A stretch of 64,000 bases of DNA from Cavia porcellus. Taxonomy: Eukaryota; Chordata; Mammalia; Rodentia; Caviidae. The position numbers and the translations under genes were made by a program. Position 1 is the first letter of the stretch, and every line of letters begins with the position of its first letter. The notes under the pieces are model-generated. The model saw only the letters and a program-made list of their open reading frames with translations. It made no database searches and was not told where the DNA came from. Positions 12,690-25,500 of this stretch are shown one piece after another. The stretch is taken from the NCBI RefSeq assembly GCF_034190915.1, contig NW_026947493.1, positions 44,634,501 through 44,698,500 on the forward strand. Direction: 5' to 3'.

Positions 12690-13035
12690 AAAGGTGTTCC
12701 CAAAAGTTCGTGTTGAAAATTTAACCCCCAAAGAAATAGTATTGGGAAGTAGAACTTAGTTAAGAGGTAATTAGGTCATGAAGACATAGTAAGTTAATGT
12801 CATCATCGTGGGAATGGGTTACTTATCACAAGAATGAGTTGCTAAATAGTGAGTTGGACTCTTGTCTTGTGCTATCTTGTACCCTCTTGTCCATCTCCTT
12901 TTCATCCCGGGATATGGTAGCAAGAAGGCCTCACCACGTGCAGGACTGTCCACCTTAAATGCCTCAGCTTCACGTATGAGTTACTCAGTCTCGGGGATTC
13001 TCAGATGGCAGAACCACGGGGTCTAACACAGACTT
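12690..13035 (+). mobile_element. MaLR-type LTR
   Basis: GTGTTCCCAAAAGTTCGTG, AACCCCCAAAGAAATAGTAT, GAGGTAATTAGGTCATGAAG, CCATCTCCTTTTCATCCCGG and the terminal GGTCTAACACAG follow the MLT1/MST order. It lies directly next to an opposite-strand LTR of the same class. Confidence 0.7.
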
Positions 13036-13059
13036 TTTCCTTACCTACATAGCTTATTT

Positions 13060-13330
13060 ACTACTTAATATGCCAACTGTTGCATATGCCACAATTTATT
13101 AAAGTCATATAATCTCTTTTTCCGTTGTACATAATGCTGGCAGAGGGGAATCTTTCTATATGTTCCTGTTTAACATCAGTTTTATTTTCTTAGGCTAAAA
13201 CCAAATATCTCCAATTAGAACTACTGCATCAAAGAATTTAAAGCTTTGGCTAATGTACTGTTTAGACTCCTGAAAGGATCACTTTATTGTGCCGTACAAC
13301 CAGGAAAGTGGAAAGCTTTGTAGGTAGCAT
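13060..13330 (-). repeat. Possible very old L1 3' relic
   Basis: Faint similarity to the antisense L1 3' UTR (CCGTTGTACATAATGCTGGC, TTAGAACTACTGCATCAAAG). Low confidence. Confidence 0.3.
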
Positions 13331-14134
13331 TTGTACCCTTACTTTGTCTGCACAGGATATAAGAATTCATTTGTGTATTGTTTTTCTTCACTAGATACAC
13401 AATTACATTATCATACTATTTCAATTTATACCTCTTTATTGACAAATGAAAGCATTTTGTATCTTTTCCTACAAAGACTTACATTGTGTATATACCTAGT
13501 TTATTGGCAGTCATTTTTTGCCAAACTGAATCTTTTTAAAGCGTTGAATCAGCACTGTCACTTTCACGTTCTCTTTTGTACCCATGCCAGTTATTTATTG
13601 CAGGCAATCAAAAAGCTTGCTACAGGGAATTCTAAATTTCCGTTTCTTCCTGTAGCATCTTCCTATTGAGTCTGGTATTTTGCTTTGGTTCTTTATTCCA
13701 GCTCCTGTTTAATAGCCAGCCTCTTTTACTTTAACCAGTATGGATCAGTGTACTGTGTAGGTTATAAAACCAAAAGCATTCAACTTACAGAATAAAAAAA
13801 TGAAGACAGTATTTTTCATCTACTATGTTGTTTTCTGCCTCCTTCCCTAGTGGAAACGAGTGAGTAGAAAGTTGCAGTCCTACCTGAATGGGTAAAGGAT
13901 ATAGCAAAGAAATTTTTAGAAAAGGCAAGAAATCTGGAATCAAAGTGCTTTCCCTTCTAAGGACTTGTTCCTAACAGTTTTGTCCTCATTTTTTTACTCT
14001 ATACTTTTTGGTAATGAGTTATCAGGAGTGTCCAAGCCTTCATGTGGCCTGGTAGGCAGGTGACTGACTTGAGTGCAGGTGCTAAGATGCAGCCTGGTCT
14101 GTAACATCTTTAACAGTGGAGACCTTGTTTCAGT
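13331..14134. other. Intron sequence, nothing recognised
   Basis: Unique AT-rich DNA. The open frame at 13331-13669 has no coding signature. Confidence 0.4.
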
Positions 14135-14700
14135 AAGGGTTTACTAGGGACACAAATACAACACAAGGCATACAAATATGTAAGACATTACAAGATGGGC
14201 CTAGGATGGTCAGCCACAGATTTGGATGAGGAAGCATGCAGAGGATATCTAAAGGGTTTAATCCAAAGTCTGTAGCTCACAGCATGTTCCATGAAGTCTG
14301 TATCAGGAGGCTGATGGGTCTGGGACAGAAGGCTGAAGAATCAAGGCAGAAGCTGAATGATCAATACTAGAAGCCATGAGACATGGTCCTAGCTGAAGGT
14401 GAAGAGTGGAGCTCTCAACCAGCAATCAGTCCTTCTTCACTTCCCTTTTATTGTATGAGGTTACCCACCCTAGGTGTAGCACTCACAGCATTTCTGTGCT
14501 CCCCTCTTTTAGAGGTTGTTTACAGAGTGAATACCCTGGCCCCCTGCTGAGTCCCTTAAACTTCTAAAACTTCTCAGGCTGACACAATGAGTCACCTATC
14601 ATGGAATCCTGAGGTGTAAACAGCCTCCCGCATGTCCTCTACATCCTAGGCTGTAGCACTGCCAAGTTAAGCTTCTAAACTTACCAAGTTGATACAATGT
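14135..14700 (-). mobile_element. ERVL-type LTR (MLT2/MT2-like), copy 2
   Basis: Begins GGGTTTACTAGGGACACAAA (compare the 'gggttctccagagaaacag' end of ERVL LTRs) and ends CCAAGTTGATACAATG (compare 'ccaagttgacacataaaa'). The interior is homologous to 8860-9330. About 20-30% diverged between the two copies by eye. Confidence 0.6.
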
Positions 14701-15298
14701 ATCAATGATTATAGATCTGTATATGTGAATTACTTTCTGTTTCATGATTTCTTGTGAGATTGAGTCTCTACTATAACATAAGGCCCTGCATTTTTAATGA
14801 CCATACCTTGCCTTCCATTATCTAGAGGTTATTAGTGGCATCATCAGGATTCTTCACTGCATCTGCATACAGCACCAAGCTCCTTGGCATCATAACCCTC
14901 CTGTGCATAGAGCCCAGTGGGTAAGAGAAGGAAACCATCTGCAAAGCCAGCCTGCCACATCTGACAAACAATAGTGATGACATCTGGCTAGCCATTGTCT
15001 GCCTAATCCAGTGTGAGGCTGTATTTAATGTGTTGAGAAAATTATTTTTACCATACGTAAAGTTTTAGAAACCAAATTAAAACTGGTCTTTTTGCAAAAT
15101 GCACTTATTAGTAGATTATTTGGAAATTAAGGTATATTTTCACATTTAACAAGGTTACCAGTGGTAGTGAGTTCCCAGGGCCTTCCTGCCTGCCCTTTGC
15201 CCTCCAGAAGCTTTAGAACTCATCATGTAACCACAGTATAACATGAAACATTTCTTAAGGAAGTGAAATTAAAAAGTTACTATACAAATACAACTAGA

Positions 15299-15387
15299 GG
15301 AGATTGGGAATATAGCTCAGCAGCATAAGCACCTGCCTGTCAAGGACAAAGTCCTGAGTTTGATTCCTGGTACCAACAAAACAAAAC
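15299..15387 (+). mobile_element. ID-type SINE
   Basis: GGAATATAGCTCAGCAGCAT, AAGCACCTGCCTGTCAAGGA, CCTGAGTTTGATTCCTGGTA, then ACAAAACAAAAC. Imperfect flanking duplication AAATACAACTAGA / AAATGTAACTGGA. Confidence 0.85.
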
Positions 15388-15399
15388 AAATGTAACTGG

Positions 15400-16499
15400 A
15401 AAGAAATTTATCTGTCAATATGGCTAACAGAATAGTTTTTATTTCAAATGAAGATAACAGTATAGTACCTCTTGGTTCGTATAAGCAATTATAAAACCTT
15501 TACTCAGTTAATATTGATTAACAAATTTAGAAGCTACTTTGAATTTTTAAAAGACTATTTCTTCATATTTTATTCTGTCGTCACCATGACAGCAAAGGAC
15601 AAATTGGACAAGTAGACTCCGATTAGGTAATAGAGAACCTTGTAACAGGAGCACATTCAAGGCAGCCTGACTTAGGTAATCAGAATTCCAACAGAGCAAA
15701 TAATAGGGCTGCATCTTTTCTACAGTGTGAAGATGAATACATTAACAGGAGTTGGTTTACTCTGGGGATCTGTGTGTGGGTTAGATTTACGTATGGGACA
15801 CAAAGAATAAATTACTTTAATAAATAAATGAAAGTTTCTAATGTATCCACTTAGTTTTGTACACAAACATCTTTTAAAAGATGCAGTTATAAGATTAGAG
15901 AGGCATTTGCACTCTAAATCCCTATGAAGATGACAAAAGGAACCAAATAGATGTTTTTTGCAGCTCATGATCCAAGAGTGTTGTACATTTCTAGTAAGAA
16001 GTTGTTCTAAGGGTATATTGTAGTCTTTTAAGATAAAAAGTATAAAATACTGACGTATGGGGTTCTGAAAGAAAAAGTATAACCTACTCATGGTAGATTT
16101 GTAGCATTCTCTTTTCCATAAGTGGAAATGTAAATTACTCCATACATTCTTTTAAGTAGAAATGAATCCAGGTTTGTAGATTTTGCTGAATTGTGAAATA
16201 GGCAAATAAGCACTAAAATTTATGCTAATTTAGGTGAGACAAATAATACAAGAGTTCTTATTATGTTAATAGGAAAAAATCAAATATTTTAAGTATATTT
16301 CAGTTTAATTCTTTTACTTTTGTCTGTTACCTTTTATAACAACTCTTTATTTTAAAGACATTCACATTTTCAGGTGACATCTCTTACACTATTACATGTT
16401 GGATTTTCACTGTCTTCAGGTGGATTCACAGTCAGTGAAGACTAAAGATGCTGCAAATATATAAATATCAAGTCAAAGGGCTGTGGAAAAACAGACATG
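15400..16499. other. Intron sequence, nothing recognised
   Basis: AT-rich unique DNA. The minus-strand open frame at 15720-16091 has no domain or splice context. Confidence 0.4.
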
Positions 16500-16660
16500 G
16501 GGATGCCCCGTGAATGGAGGGCACCCTGTCAGAGAAGGCTTTCCAGAGTTATAGTTGATTTGGATTTAAAACATTGCTAAGACTTTTTGGCGAATATAGT
16601 TTGGGTATTAGGATTGAGAGACATTCTAAGAGAAGAAATGGAGAAGAAAGTGTAATCAGC
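16500..16660 (+). repeat. Ancient unnamed mammalian repeat
   Basis: AGAGAAGGCTTTCCAGAG followed by a GGATTT...GAAGAAATGGAGAAGAAAG segment resembles a widespread old repeat also hinted at near 9770 and 21190. Family not named. Confidence 0.3.
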
Positions 16661-16662
16661 TG

Positions 16663-17118
16663 GTTTTATGGTTTAGATCTGATTTGACACCCAAAAGCTA
16701 ATCTGTTGAAGGTTTGATGTCTAATGCAGCAATATATATGGAGAGGGGTTTTGCAAAAGTAATTGAATTGTGATGCTTCTGATAGCATTGGATTCTGATG
16801 GTATTGGATACCATGGAAATATTATGAGGTAGGAGTTGGAAGATTGTAGGTCATGGAAGCAGACCTTTGAAGGCAATATCATGTCCCGTGGCTAGCTCCC
16901 TCTCTTTCTTTTTTCCTGTCTCTCTCTTTCTGCCTCTCTTCCTTCTTGTTGGCCATCACAAAGCTTTCCTCTGCCATGACTTCCAACATGATATTCCTGC
17001 CTGACCACAGCCTAAAAGCGATGGAGGCAGCTGAACGTACACTGAACTCACGAGCCCAGACTAACCTTTTCTGCTTCAAATTGTTATTGTCAGTAGCAGA
17101 AAGCTGATGCACACAGCT
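16663..17118 (+). mobile_element. MaLR-type LTR
   Basis: TTATGGTTTAGATCTGATTT, ACACCCAAAAGCTAATCTGT, CTCCCTCTCTTTCTTTTTTC, CTCTGCCATGACTTCCAACA and GCTGATGCACACAG follow the MaLR order from start to end. The CT-rich block sits where MaLR LTRs carry it. Confidence 0.75.
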
Positions 17119-17119
17119 A

Positions 17120-19440
17120 CTGGCTGTAGAAGTTGAGAAAAGAGACAATGTATAACAGCATATATAATACTAATATTTCCTGTACCTCCCCATCCACTGT
17201 AGAGCCCAAAGATCGAGTGCCTCAAAATAAAACAGAAGGATTTCTAACTAGAAATGTATGGAAATAGAGTTCTATTTAATATCTTGGGCAAACAGCTCAG
17301 TGAAAAACAATTATGGTACAGCACCAGAGAATTGGACTGACAGATGAAAACTACATACTAGATACCTCCTTAAGTACTGATATCATCAGAGAACCGGTGA
17401 GGGGTAAAAACAGAAGTCTAGTGGTAAGTGGAAGGACACAGGACTAGAGAGGTGATATTAAAGAACCTCAGCCATCTGGGAGTATACTTAGTCTATTCAG
17501 TTAAATCCTGAAGAGCAAAATAGAAAGGAGGTAAACTGATGAAAAAACTGCAGGCTGAAACGTTTGAAATACGAAGAAGCAGATTGAAACCTGGTGATTT
17601 AGGGTATTGAACTTCCTAACTTACACATAGTGGCTCCTTATTCACACACATTCTCGGCACAGTAAATACTTTTACAAGTGTCTGTGTGCTCATTTGCCAA
17701 TCAAAAAGGTCAGCGATTCCGTGTCTGCTAACCTGTACAAGAAAAGAGTTCAAGGAAAATTGAACTTTACCATCCTCTAATGAAAGATGGGAGGGCTATG
17801 GAATGTTGTTGCCCAGCAGTTGGTTTTTAATAAGCCTAGGTTTAAAACGTACACCAAGAACATTCAGAAAATGTATTGAAAGTTGTAATAGAAATTTCCA
17901 TTATCTTTAATGAGAATTTCATGGCTAATTCCCTGTGCAGTGCTGAAAATGTGCTCTTTAAATGCAATTGCTTTTTTTGCCTTAAGATAGATGGAGTGAG
18001 TGGAGTATTCAATTTAACTCTGCTTCTGCCTCTAGAATCTCTCTCCAACTGTTAGCCATCACTTGTACATTTAGTTCTACTGTTTCTCCAAGGCTCCTCT
18101 CTGCCTGTCATGTCTTCACTTTTTTCCAAATACCCCTTTACCCTTGCCTTCCAGCTCTCCAACTATAAAATATAGGACCACAGTACATGTATGGGGAGAT
18201 TGCATCAGTGTAGTCTATTTGACAAGACCTATATAATTAATAATGTTGAGAGATATCTGGAGGTTGTTCCCATAAATTATTCTGAAAAATAGACCATATG
18301 ATTACTGGCTTTTGGATCACAGCTATCAATATATTGATATTCAAATATTCCTAAAGGAAAAGTACAAATGTTTAATATACTGTATGTGAGAGTCTGTGTA
18401 AGGTAGTTCATTAAGACAAATAGTTTGCTCTTTTGTTTCACAAAAAATGTATATGTTGCATTAAGAAAAGGGCTTCTCTGTTACAGAGGAATGAGAGCCT
18501 GAGTATTGGGTTTCTGAAATTCCCATTGATGTGTGGCAGTTTTCTCAAGATTTTCATTTGTCACCAAAGCATCAGTGTGAGTACATAATCTGGGAATGAT
18601 CAATAGGTCATCAGCTGGCCTTTCCACATTAGTTTTGCAGGAGCTGCACCTGTGCAGGACCTGGACAGCTACTTGGGGAATGGTAGGTGTTTAACATACT
18701 GCATTATCCTGCAGATGTTCGGTTCTCTTCTGTGTAAGATAGTCAAAGGGAGCAGAGAAAATATAACCAAAGTGAAAGAATTTGTTTTTTAATCACGTGC
18801 TTCATTCCCATTGTCAGTAGACTTTTCACAGTGACACTCTGTGTTATGTAGTTAAAAATAATTAGAAGCCAGAATAAATGTGAACATTGTAGAAATGAAT
18901 ACACTTTTGCACACAACAGCACATTTTATATAGGAAAAATGGTGATCTCTATAGAGGAAAAGAACACATTCTCCCTTCACTTTTCTTTTACTACTTGACC
19001 ATTTTACACTTGATGTATTTAGTGTGTGTCTAATCTAGTTTCTTTTTAATTGTATACACGTTTTTAGTACCATGAGCTCTACATCGTGGTGAAGGAATGT
19101 GGGCTGCCTGAGTTCATTTCTACCAACAATGCCTTTATAATATAAATAATGAGCCCAACACTGTGATGGTTGAATTATAGATGCAGAGACCTAGAATTCT
19201 GTGATAATATGATACGAATTTGGTGTAGTGAAGTCCTGTATTTTGGATCAGAAAATGGTTTTATAAATCCTGTTATGTAAGCACATGATCACATCACCTG
19301 ATCTCTCAGAGATACATGGATGAGATGGAAATAATGGAATCTTTTTCACAAAGCTGGAGTGAAAAATTAAACAAGCAAGAAAATGATCTTGCACAAAGGC
19401 GCACTTACAGAGTTAGAAATATAAAATGTATTTGGCTTTT
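17120..19440. other. Intron sequence, nothing recognised
   Basis: Unique AT-rich DNA with no repeat or frame that I can support. Confidence 0.4.
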
Positions 19441-19444
19441 AATT

Positions 19445-19527
19445 ATTTTTTATAGCATCACCTATTAAACCCAGGCCTAATACATGCTAGACAAGCTCAG
19501 TCACACTCAGCTACACCCCCTGGTCCA
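19445..19527 (-). repeat. Diverged ID-like SINE
   Basis: TTAAACCCAGGCCTAATACA, TGCTAGACAAGCTCAGTCAC and CAGCTACACCCCCTGGTCC match the reverse complement of an old ID element. Confidence 0.55.
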
Positions 19528-19919
19528 CAAGACACATGTTTTTAAAAATCACTAAATCATACCTACTAGCATAGAGAAAAATCTGTGAAGCATCATTACA
19601 AACCAGAGTTGGGGTCACCACAGGATAAAAACAACAGTTGATTCTTCTGATCTATAAGAAGTAGGATACAGAAAACCTGGGACCTAGTAGAGCTTATTTC
19701 TACAATTTTTATTTCATAGCTCATAGAAAATCATTCAAGAGCATCAGAACAGGTATCCTTAAATTAAGAATAAGGAAATTTTTTCTCAGAATAAAGAACC
19801 AAGAATATATGTTATAATAATATTTAGAACTTGAAAGAGTCAAGGACTAGCATTTGTTTATTCTTTCATTTGTTGAGGGAGAAATAAAACATAAAACACA
19901 ACCAGCACAACAAAAATAT

Positions 19920-20010
19920 GCCTACTTGTGGAGCACTGCTATGTGCCAAGTGCTGTGCTCCAGCTAGGAAAACAGGAGGGTCACAATGCTTCCTGCACTT
20001 CCCTAACTAA
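19920..20010 (+). repeat. MIR-class relic
   Basis: GAGCACTGCTATGTGCCAAG and TGCTGTGCTCCAGCTAGG resemble the conserved core of ancient mammalian SINEs. Confidence 0.45.
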
Positions 20011-20689
20011 AGGAACCACGCTGGAGCGACACACAACCAAACCAGAGAGTACCAAGTGAATAATGAGAATAAAAGAAAAATAATGAGAAGAGTATATTTT
20101 TAAGTGAGCATAGGGTTTTTAAAGTAAAGTGACCCAAAGAAGCAGATACTTCTCAAACCATGATAGATTAATATAGCTTGTAATTTTGGCAGTATGAAAG
20201 AACTAGTTTTCTTGAGGTTTCAACTGTATTGTTCCTCAAAAATGTTGATAAATAATGAGTAGATAATTTATGGAATAGTAATTAATAGTTAATAGAAGAT
20301 TAATCAAGTATTAGCAAAACTCATTCAGAATTGTTAATTAGCAAGTGTGATAGGAACAGTGATTAAATCCAGAGAAAGATAAATGTAAGCCATCAGTTAC
20401 AAAGAAAAACAATATTACAGTTATGAGCCACAAGGGAATCTATGACTGTCCCCTCAGTATTATCATTTTATTAAATGATATTGGCAAATATAGAATAAAA
20501 GGAAATGAATCTTGTCTTCTAGGAACACACCTATAGTATTATTGATACGTTAGGAATTCGTGAATTTTGCCAAAGACATATTGAATACTAGTTAAGGCTC
20601 AGGAAGTCTGCTGCATTCTAGAAAGGCCACGGTCAGTGTAGGCAGTCTAGCCTGGTAGCGGTAGTGGTGATATTAATGAAAATTGCTAA

Positions 20690-20875
20690 CTTTCATTGTA
20701 AGTATACTATATTTGTATGTCCTGTGCTAAGAACTGAACATGAATCATTTCACGTAACACTGAAAACACTATTATTACAGAATAGTAATATTCTATTATT
20801 AACTTCAACTTACAGAGGAAGAAGCAGAATTTAAATAACTTGCCCACAGTTACAGAACTATTAGCCAGGGCAGGG
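20690..20875 (+). repeat. MIR SINE relic
   Basis: GTCCTGTGCTAAGAACTGAA, CATTTCACGTAACACTG, CAACTTACAGAGGAAGAAGC and AACTTGCCCACAGTTACAGA follow the MIR consensus in order. Confidence 0.75.
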
Positions 20876-20904
20876 TCTTTCTCAGGAAGTTTTCTCCAAT
20901 GTTC

Positions 20905-21035
20905 TTTTATAAGACAGAGACTCGCTGTGTAGTTCGGGATGGTCTTGGATTCACTATGTACCCCAGAGCAGTCTTGAACTCGCACCTATTCTCCTACCTC
21001 TGTCTCCAAATGTTAGGATTACCGGCGTGTGCCAG
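20905..21035 (-). mobile_element. B1-type SINE
   Basis: AAGACAGAGACTCGCTGTGT, GTTCGGGATGGTCTTGGATT, CCTACCTCTGTCTCCAAATG and TACCGGCGTGTGCCAGGCC form a minus-strand B1. Remaining CpGs suggest moderate age. Confidence 0.8.
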
Positions 21036-21149
21036 GCCAGTGTTCATATTGTTAGTCTCTGCACTTTTCAGATGAGTATGATACAGTGTGACTGGAGGTG
21101 TGGTGTGTGACTTAACCTGGTACGTATTAAGGCGGTCTCTACGTATAGA

Positions 21150-21450
21150 GACAAGGAGCAACACATGAGAGCAGTGAGAGTTGAGATTTGCGGAGAGCTG
21201 CAAACACTGCAGTTAAAGCATAGAGTACAAGTCAGGAAAATAAGGGCCCAGATTGCGAAGGCCTTGATGTTTATGTTAAGCAGTGGGAACCCATTCAAGT
21301 GTTGGCATTTTCCTTCACTTTCAAAAACTCACCTCTGTTGTAGAGGAAGATCAGTGGGAAGAAACCAGAAAGGAAAGGTCGGAATGAAGTTCTGTCAGTG
21401 TAGGCAGGAGGTGATGGCTTTAGCAGTACAGCTAGAGAAAAGAGCTCTGA
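21150..21450 (+). repeat. Ancient unnamed mammalian repeat
   Basis: GGGCCCAGATTGCGAAGGCC, TTGATGTTTATGTTAAGCAG and TGGGAACCCATTCAAGTG follow a repeat pattern common in placental genomes. I cannot name the family. The 125-residue open frame here is not a gene. Confidence 0.4.
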
Positions 21451-21772
21451 GCAATTGTAAGAAATACGATATTAGCAAGTACAAAATATATTGCAGTGAT
21501 GCATTAACATATAGAAATGCATACATAATTAGACTCTTATAAAGGATGGGTTTAACTTGATAACTTGGGACATTATAAAAGTCCTTACTTGAGAGATAAA
21601 GTGTAATAGCTAGTTGTAAATTTCTAGATAAGGATTTTTGGAACCCTATAACTTTAGTCCTGATCACACCTACACTGAAAGGTTTTGTAAAAATGAGGTT
21701 AAAGTCACAAAAAAAAATTATGGTACAATAAATTAAGTAAGTTCTGTGCCTCATTTATTTTCTGTCACATCA

Positions 21773-21870
21773 AGGTCAGTGAATGTACATCATTTTTCTT
21801 CTCTCTCACCAGGGTCAGTGAATATGGCTCATCTCTCTTAACCTTATTCTTTCCAGGGTCAGTGAATCTC
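21773..21870 (+). repeat. Three-copy imperfect tandem repeat
   Basis: GGTCAGTGAAT occurs three times about 38-45 bp apart (near 21775, 21813, 21857), each of the last two preceded by a pyrimidine tract and CAG. Confidence 0.65.
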
Positions 21871-22423
21871 TTAACACAACCTGTTTTAAACGATGCTTTT
21901 CTGTGACTACAAGAAAAGCAAAAGGTGAACACAGTTAGAAGTGGAGCAGTCATTAACATTTACCCAGCATCTTTAGTTCAGAGTCTATTAAAACTAATCT
22001 GCCTTAGACTTTCCAGGACAGAATTTCAGATGATGCTTTGGACTGCATAAAATCAGGTGCTCAGCAGTACTGGGCATTGGCTGCAAGAAGCTCCTGTACA
22101 CACAGCAGTGTGTGCAAACAGCAGTAGCTGCCAATGTCCCTCCTTACCGCCATCATCGTTCCCCTGGGTAGGAATGAGTGGTTATTTTTCTCTTCTAAAA
22201 TCTGAATGCCACATAGGTAACTTCAGGCTGATAGAGTATCACAGAGACCACACCTGACTAGATTCCTAACAGTTTGTTCAGGATAGTCCTGTGAACAAAG
22301 ATAAAGATGTGGCCTTATTTGAAGGAGAAATAGTGAAGAGTCTTACGGAATGAAGAAAATGACTTTGGATTCTAAGTTCTAAATCTGTATGAACTAAATG
22401 TAAATATATAGCTATGTAAAGTC

Positions 22424-22515
22424 ATAATTCATATGAAGCATATTATCAAAGCATATTTCTCTTATAATGGATGGATTTAAATTGAGAACTAATTCTATTA
22501 TAATTCATATGAAGC
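22424..22515 (+). repeat. 16-bp direct repeat pair
   Basis: ATAATTCATATGAAGC is exact at 22424-22439 and 22500-22515. The 60 bases between are not a recognised SINE. Confidence 0.7.
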
Positions 22516-25500
22516 GATCTCGGACTGGCTTTATTCCTGAAGTTTGCAGGATGCATATTCCCGAAGGAATTTTCTCCCTCTTGTTTCCATTACTAAAGGC
22601 AACACCATAGTTATAAAGGATGATGAAAAGGAGGTAATGCATGTGGAAGTCTAGAACTATACAAAATTGGGCTGTGATCGTGGGATACACGTCAAAAATC
22701 AGAATAATTTCAAAACTCTCAATATGTATTTCTCTTTATATTTACAAAATCAAATTAATCTTGTTTTTGAAAGTGAATCAACACAAGTTTCACTGTTAGC
22801 CAATTTATACAGACTGTTAAGGGGTCACATCTAGTGTACTTCCATGAGAAAAGTATTGTTTAGCATGTAGTCCTTTGAACTCGGATAACTTAGGCAGATG
22901 CCTTTCAACTTGGGGTGTTCCTTTATCAAATGCCATGTTTTTCTAACAGTAAATTATTCTGCTAATAATAAATACCACTTTAAAAAGATCATATCCAAAT
23001 GCTCAAGTTAGGTTACTGCTCAAGTCAAGTAAATTCAGTAATTACAATCATTTCTAATAATAGCTTTTTTCTGGTTGAATATATAAGCTTATTGAGGAAA
23101 ACAGTAGAAATGTTCAAACTAATCTTTAATCTCAATTAATTTATAAAATATAGGGAAATAAAAAATAAAATATCTCTGATTAAAAGTGACATTTTCTATT
23201 TTTGATTGCTCTAATTTTGTTTTACCTCTGTATGTACATAATATCATCTATGATAAATTGTGGCTACAAATTCACAGAGCCTTATCACCCTAGTTTGTGT
23301 CAGCTTCTGACTGAGTAACCCTCCTCCACTAGTATAAACTTTTGAGATTGCCCCCAAGAGATGGCAATATAACAATTAACTTCCTAGCAAAACCTCAGAG
23401 TTCCTGAATTGACAGATAAATCCACAGTAGAGAAACAAAGCCCTGAGCCTCAATCACTCCAGTTCCCGTGTCTATTTCACTGTAAGCTCTGCATCACCCT
23501 AGTGGATGGAAAGAGGTGCTACAAGGAGATTGGTCTCCTTTAATACAATTTGAATCAACCTTACATGGGTCAATAGATGCCTAGAGCTTTGTTAGTAGAT
23601 GTTAAGATCCAATATTTGAAATTTAAGCCAATTTAAAAAACCAAGCTTTGTCTCTGCAGTAAGACTTAGTTGAGGAGAGACTGGGATGGGGGTTATATCT
23701 TGATTATTTTGTACCCCTAGTATCTGCAAATAGAATTGGCACACAGATCATTTCATGTTATTTCTTGACACTTATCCCTATAGTTTGACATGTAAAATTG
23801 AAGCCTGATGATAGATCATTTGGAACAAACACATGAAAGAAAAAGCACAAAGAATTTTATCATCAAGCATGACATTATACTCAGGTGAACTCTACTTTGT
23901 TGGATTTTAATTTATAAAAAGATATAAAAGAAGTTTGTTAGTAGTTTATGCAATTATCATGACCTTATGACATAAATTATCTCAGGGCTACTTTAACCAA
24001 TAGCTTTTTAAAATACATAGGATTATTAAATATTAGCATTTTAAAGTAGTTAAAATATAGTGAAATTTGAGAAAGTGGGATTTAGAAAAGCTCATGTTCC
24101 TCACCTTTTCCAAATAATGTGTCACCTGTAATGAGAAGCTCATACAGAAACATACAGCGTGAGCTCAGTAGTGAGGAGAGGTGGCAGTGGCATTACCACA
24201 GACGTTGCTGAGCCTCACGCACTCATTGCAGGCCATTCCTGTGGCACTTTATGAAGACAGTATACCTGGTTTGCTGCTTATAGTTGCAAGTGGAGAAAGA
24301 AACTAGAATTCACCCACCCAAAGCCCAACAAAGCAATCTCTATTGTGAGAACGCTGTTGTCAGCAGCCATTCTATATTGGGGAAGAGGTTCCAAGGTATT
24401 TTAAAAGCACTGAAAGACTAATAAAATTGGATGAGCTTTCCAAGTTAGGGAAAGTATTTTGTCATGGAACAGAAAGAAGTTCTAGGGTGGGTGGAGAAAC
24501 TAAAGTATACATACACAAGGGATTGGTGGAAGATGGTATCTTAAGCATCATGATGAACAGTTTGTTTTTGCAAATGATGCCACTGGAATGCAAGTGAAAG
24601 CATTTTGAATATAATATTGGTAAGATTTTAAAGTTGACTTAGTAAATTTATTTAATAAGTTGCATAACAAATTTCTCCTTTATATCATGTGATATAAAGG
24701 TCAAAATTCTTTTTTGTATCAACCAAAGAAATAAACAAGAAGACTGCTTACTCCTACACTCTGACCTCCAAAGTCACAAATATTGTGGCTCAAGTTATTT
24801 CCCAAACCGCATTACCTTCTTCTCTGTGTGCATCAGTGTGTTGAATTCCATATTTGTGAGCAAATCAAACAAGTATTAATCTCAGGCTCTTGAAACTTCC
24901 TCTTCATGAAATAATTTTCTTAAAAACAGCACCACCCTCTACATTCCTCCCCCATTTTAACACTGTTCCATCTTATATACAAAATTAACTTTCCTGGATA
25001 ATTTATGTCCACTTCATGCACTATTTTGCTTCTTTATTTTCTTTTTCTTCTCACAAAAATTTGATTACGAAAAGGAGTGGGACCTGGCTTTGTTCACGGG
25101 TACAAACCTAACTCACTGGAAAAATGGAGACTAGAATCAGAAATTAAGTGCCCTCTTTAAAAAGAAGAATAGAAAATTACCAAAAAAATGGAAACTCAAA
25201 CTAGTATTTATCCAGAATGCCAAAACATAAATTGTAAGGTTTATAATGCTAATAATTTCAAGCATAAAATCTATAACAGTATTTTATTACTGCCTGACTC
25301 TCCTAACATTTTTAGTAACATTGCCTTTGATTGCTTCTTCAAATTATAACAGTTTTGAAACATAACTTTCTATTAAAGATAATAAGAAAATTATTCTATC
25401 TTTTCTCTAGCATGAGTGATCAAATTTAAATCACTGAAAGTTGAGAAAACCCTTTCAACCTCAAAATGCATTATTGCTAATGGCTTGTGTGTTTTTAAAT

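Noticed and set aside
9331..14134. Provirus between the two ERVL-type LTRs
   Set aside because: No gag, pol or env similarity was seen, and the interior holds other LTR classes and unique DNA. Kept only as a question about the LTR pair.
15720..16091. 123-residue minus-strand open frame
   Set aside because: AT-rich, residue composition typical of random intron (rich in F, L, I, S), no similarity.
21165..21542. 125-residue open frame
   Set aside because: Falls in an ancient dispersed repeat, with no coding signature.
23345..23365. CTCF-like site (CCCCCAAGAGATGGCAA)
   Set aside because: At least three mismatches to the core motif. Such matches are expected by chance in 64 kb.
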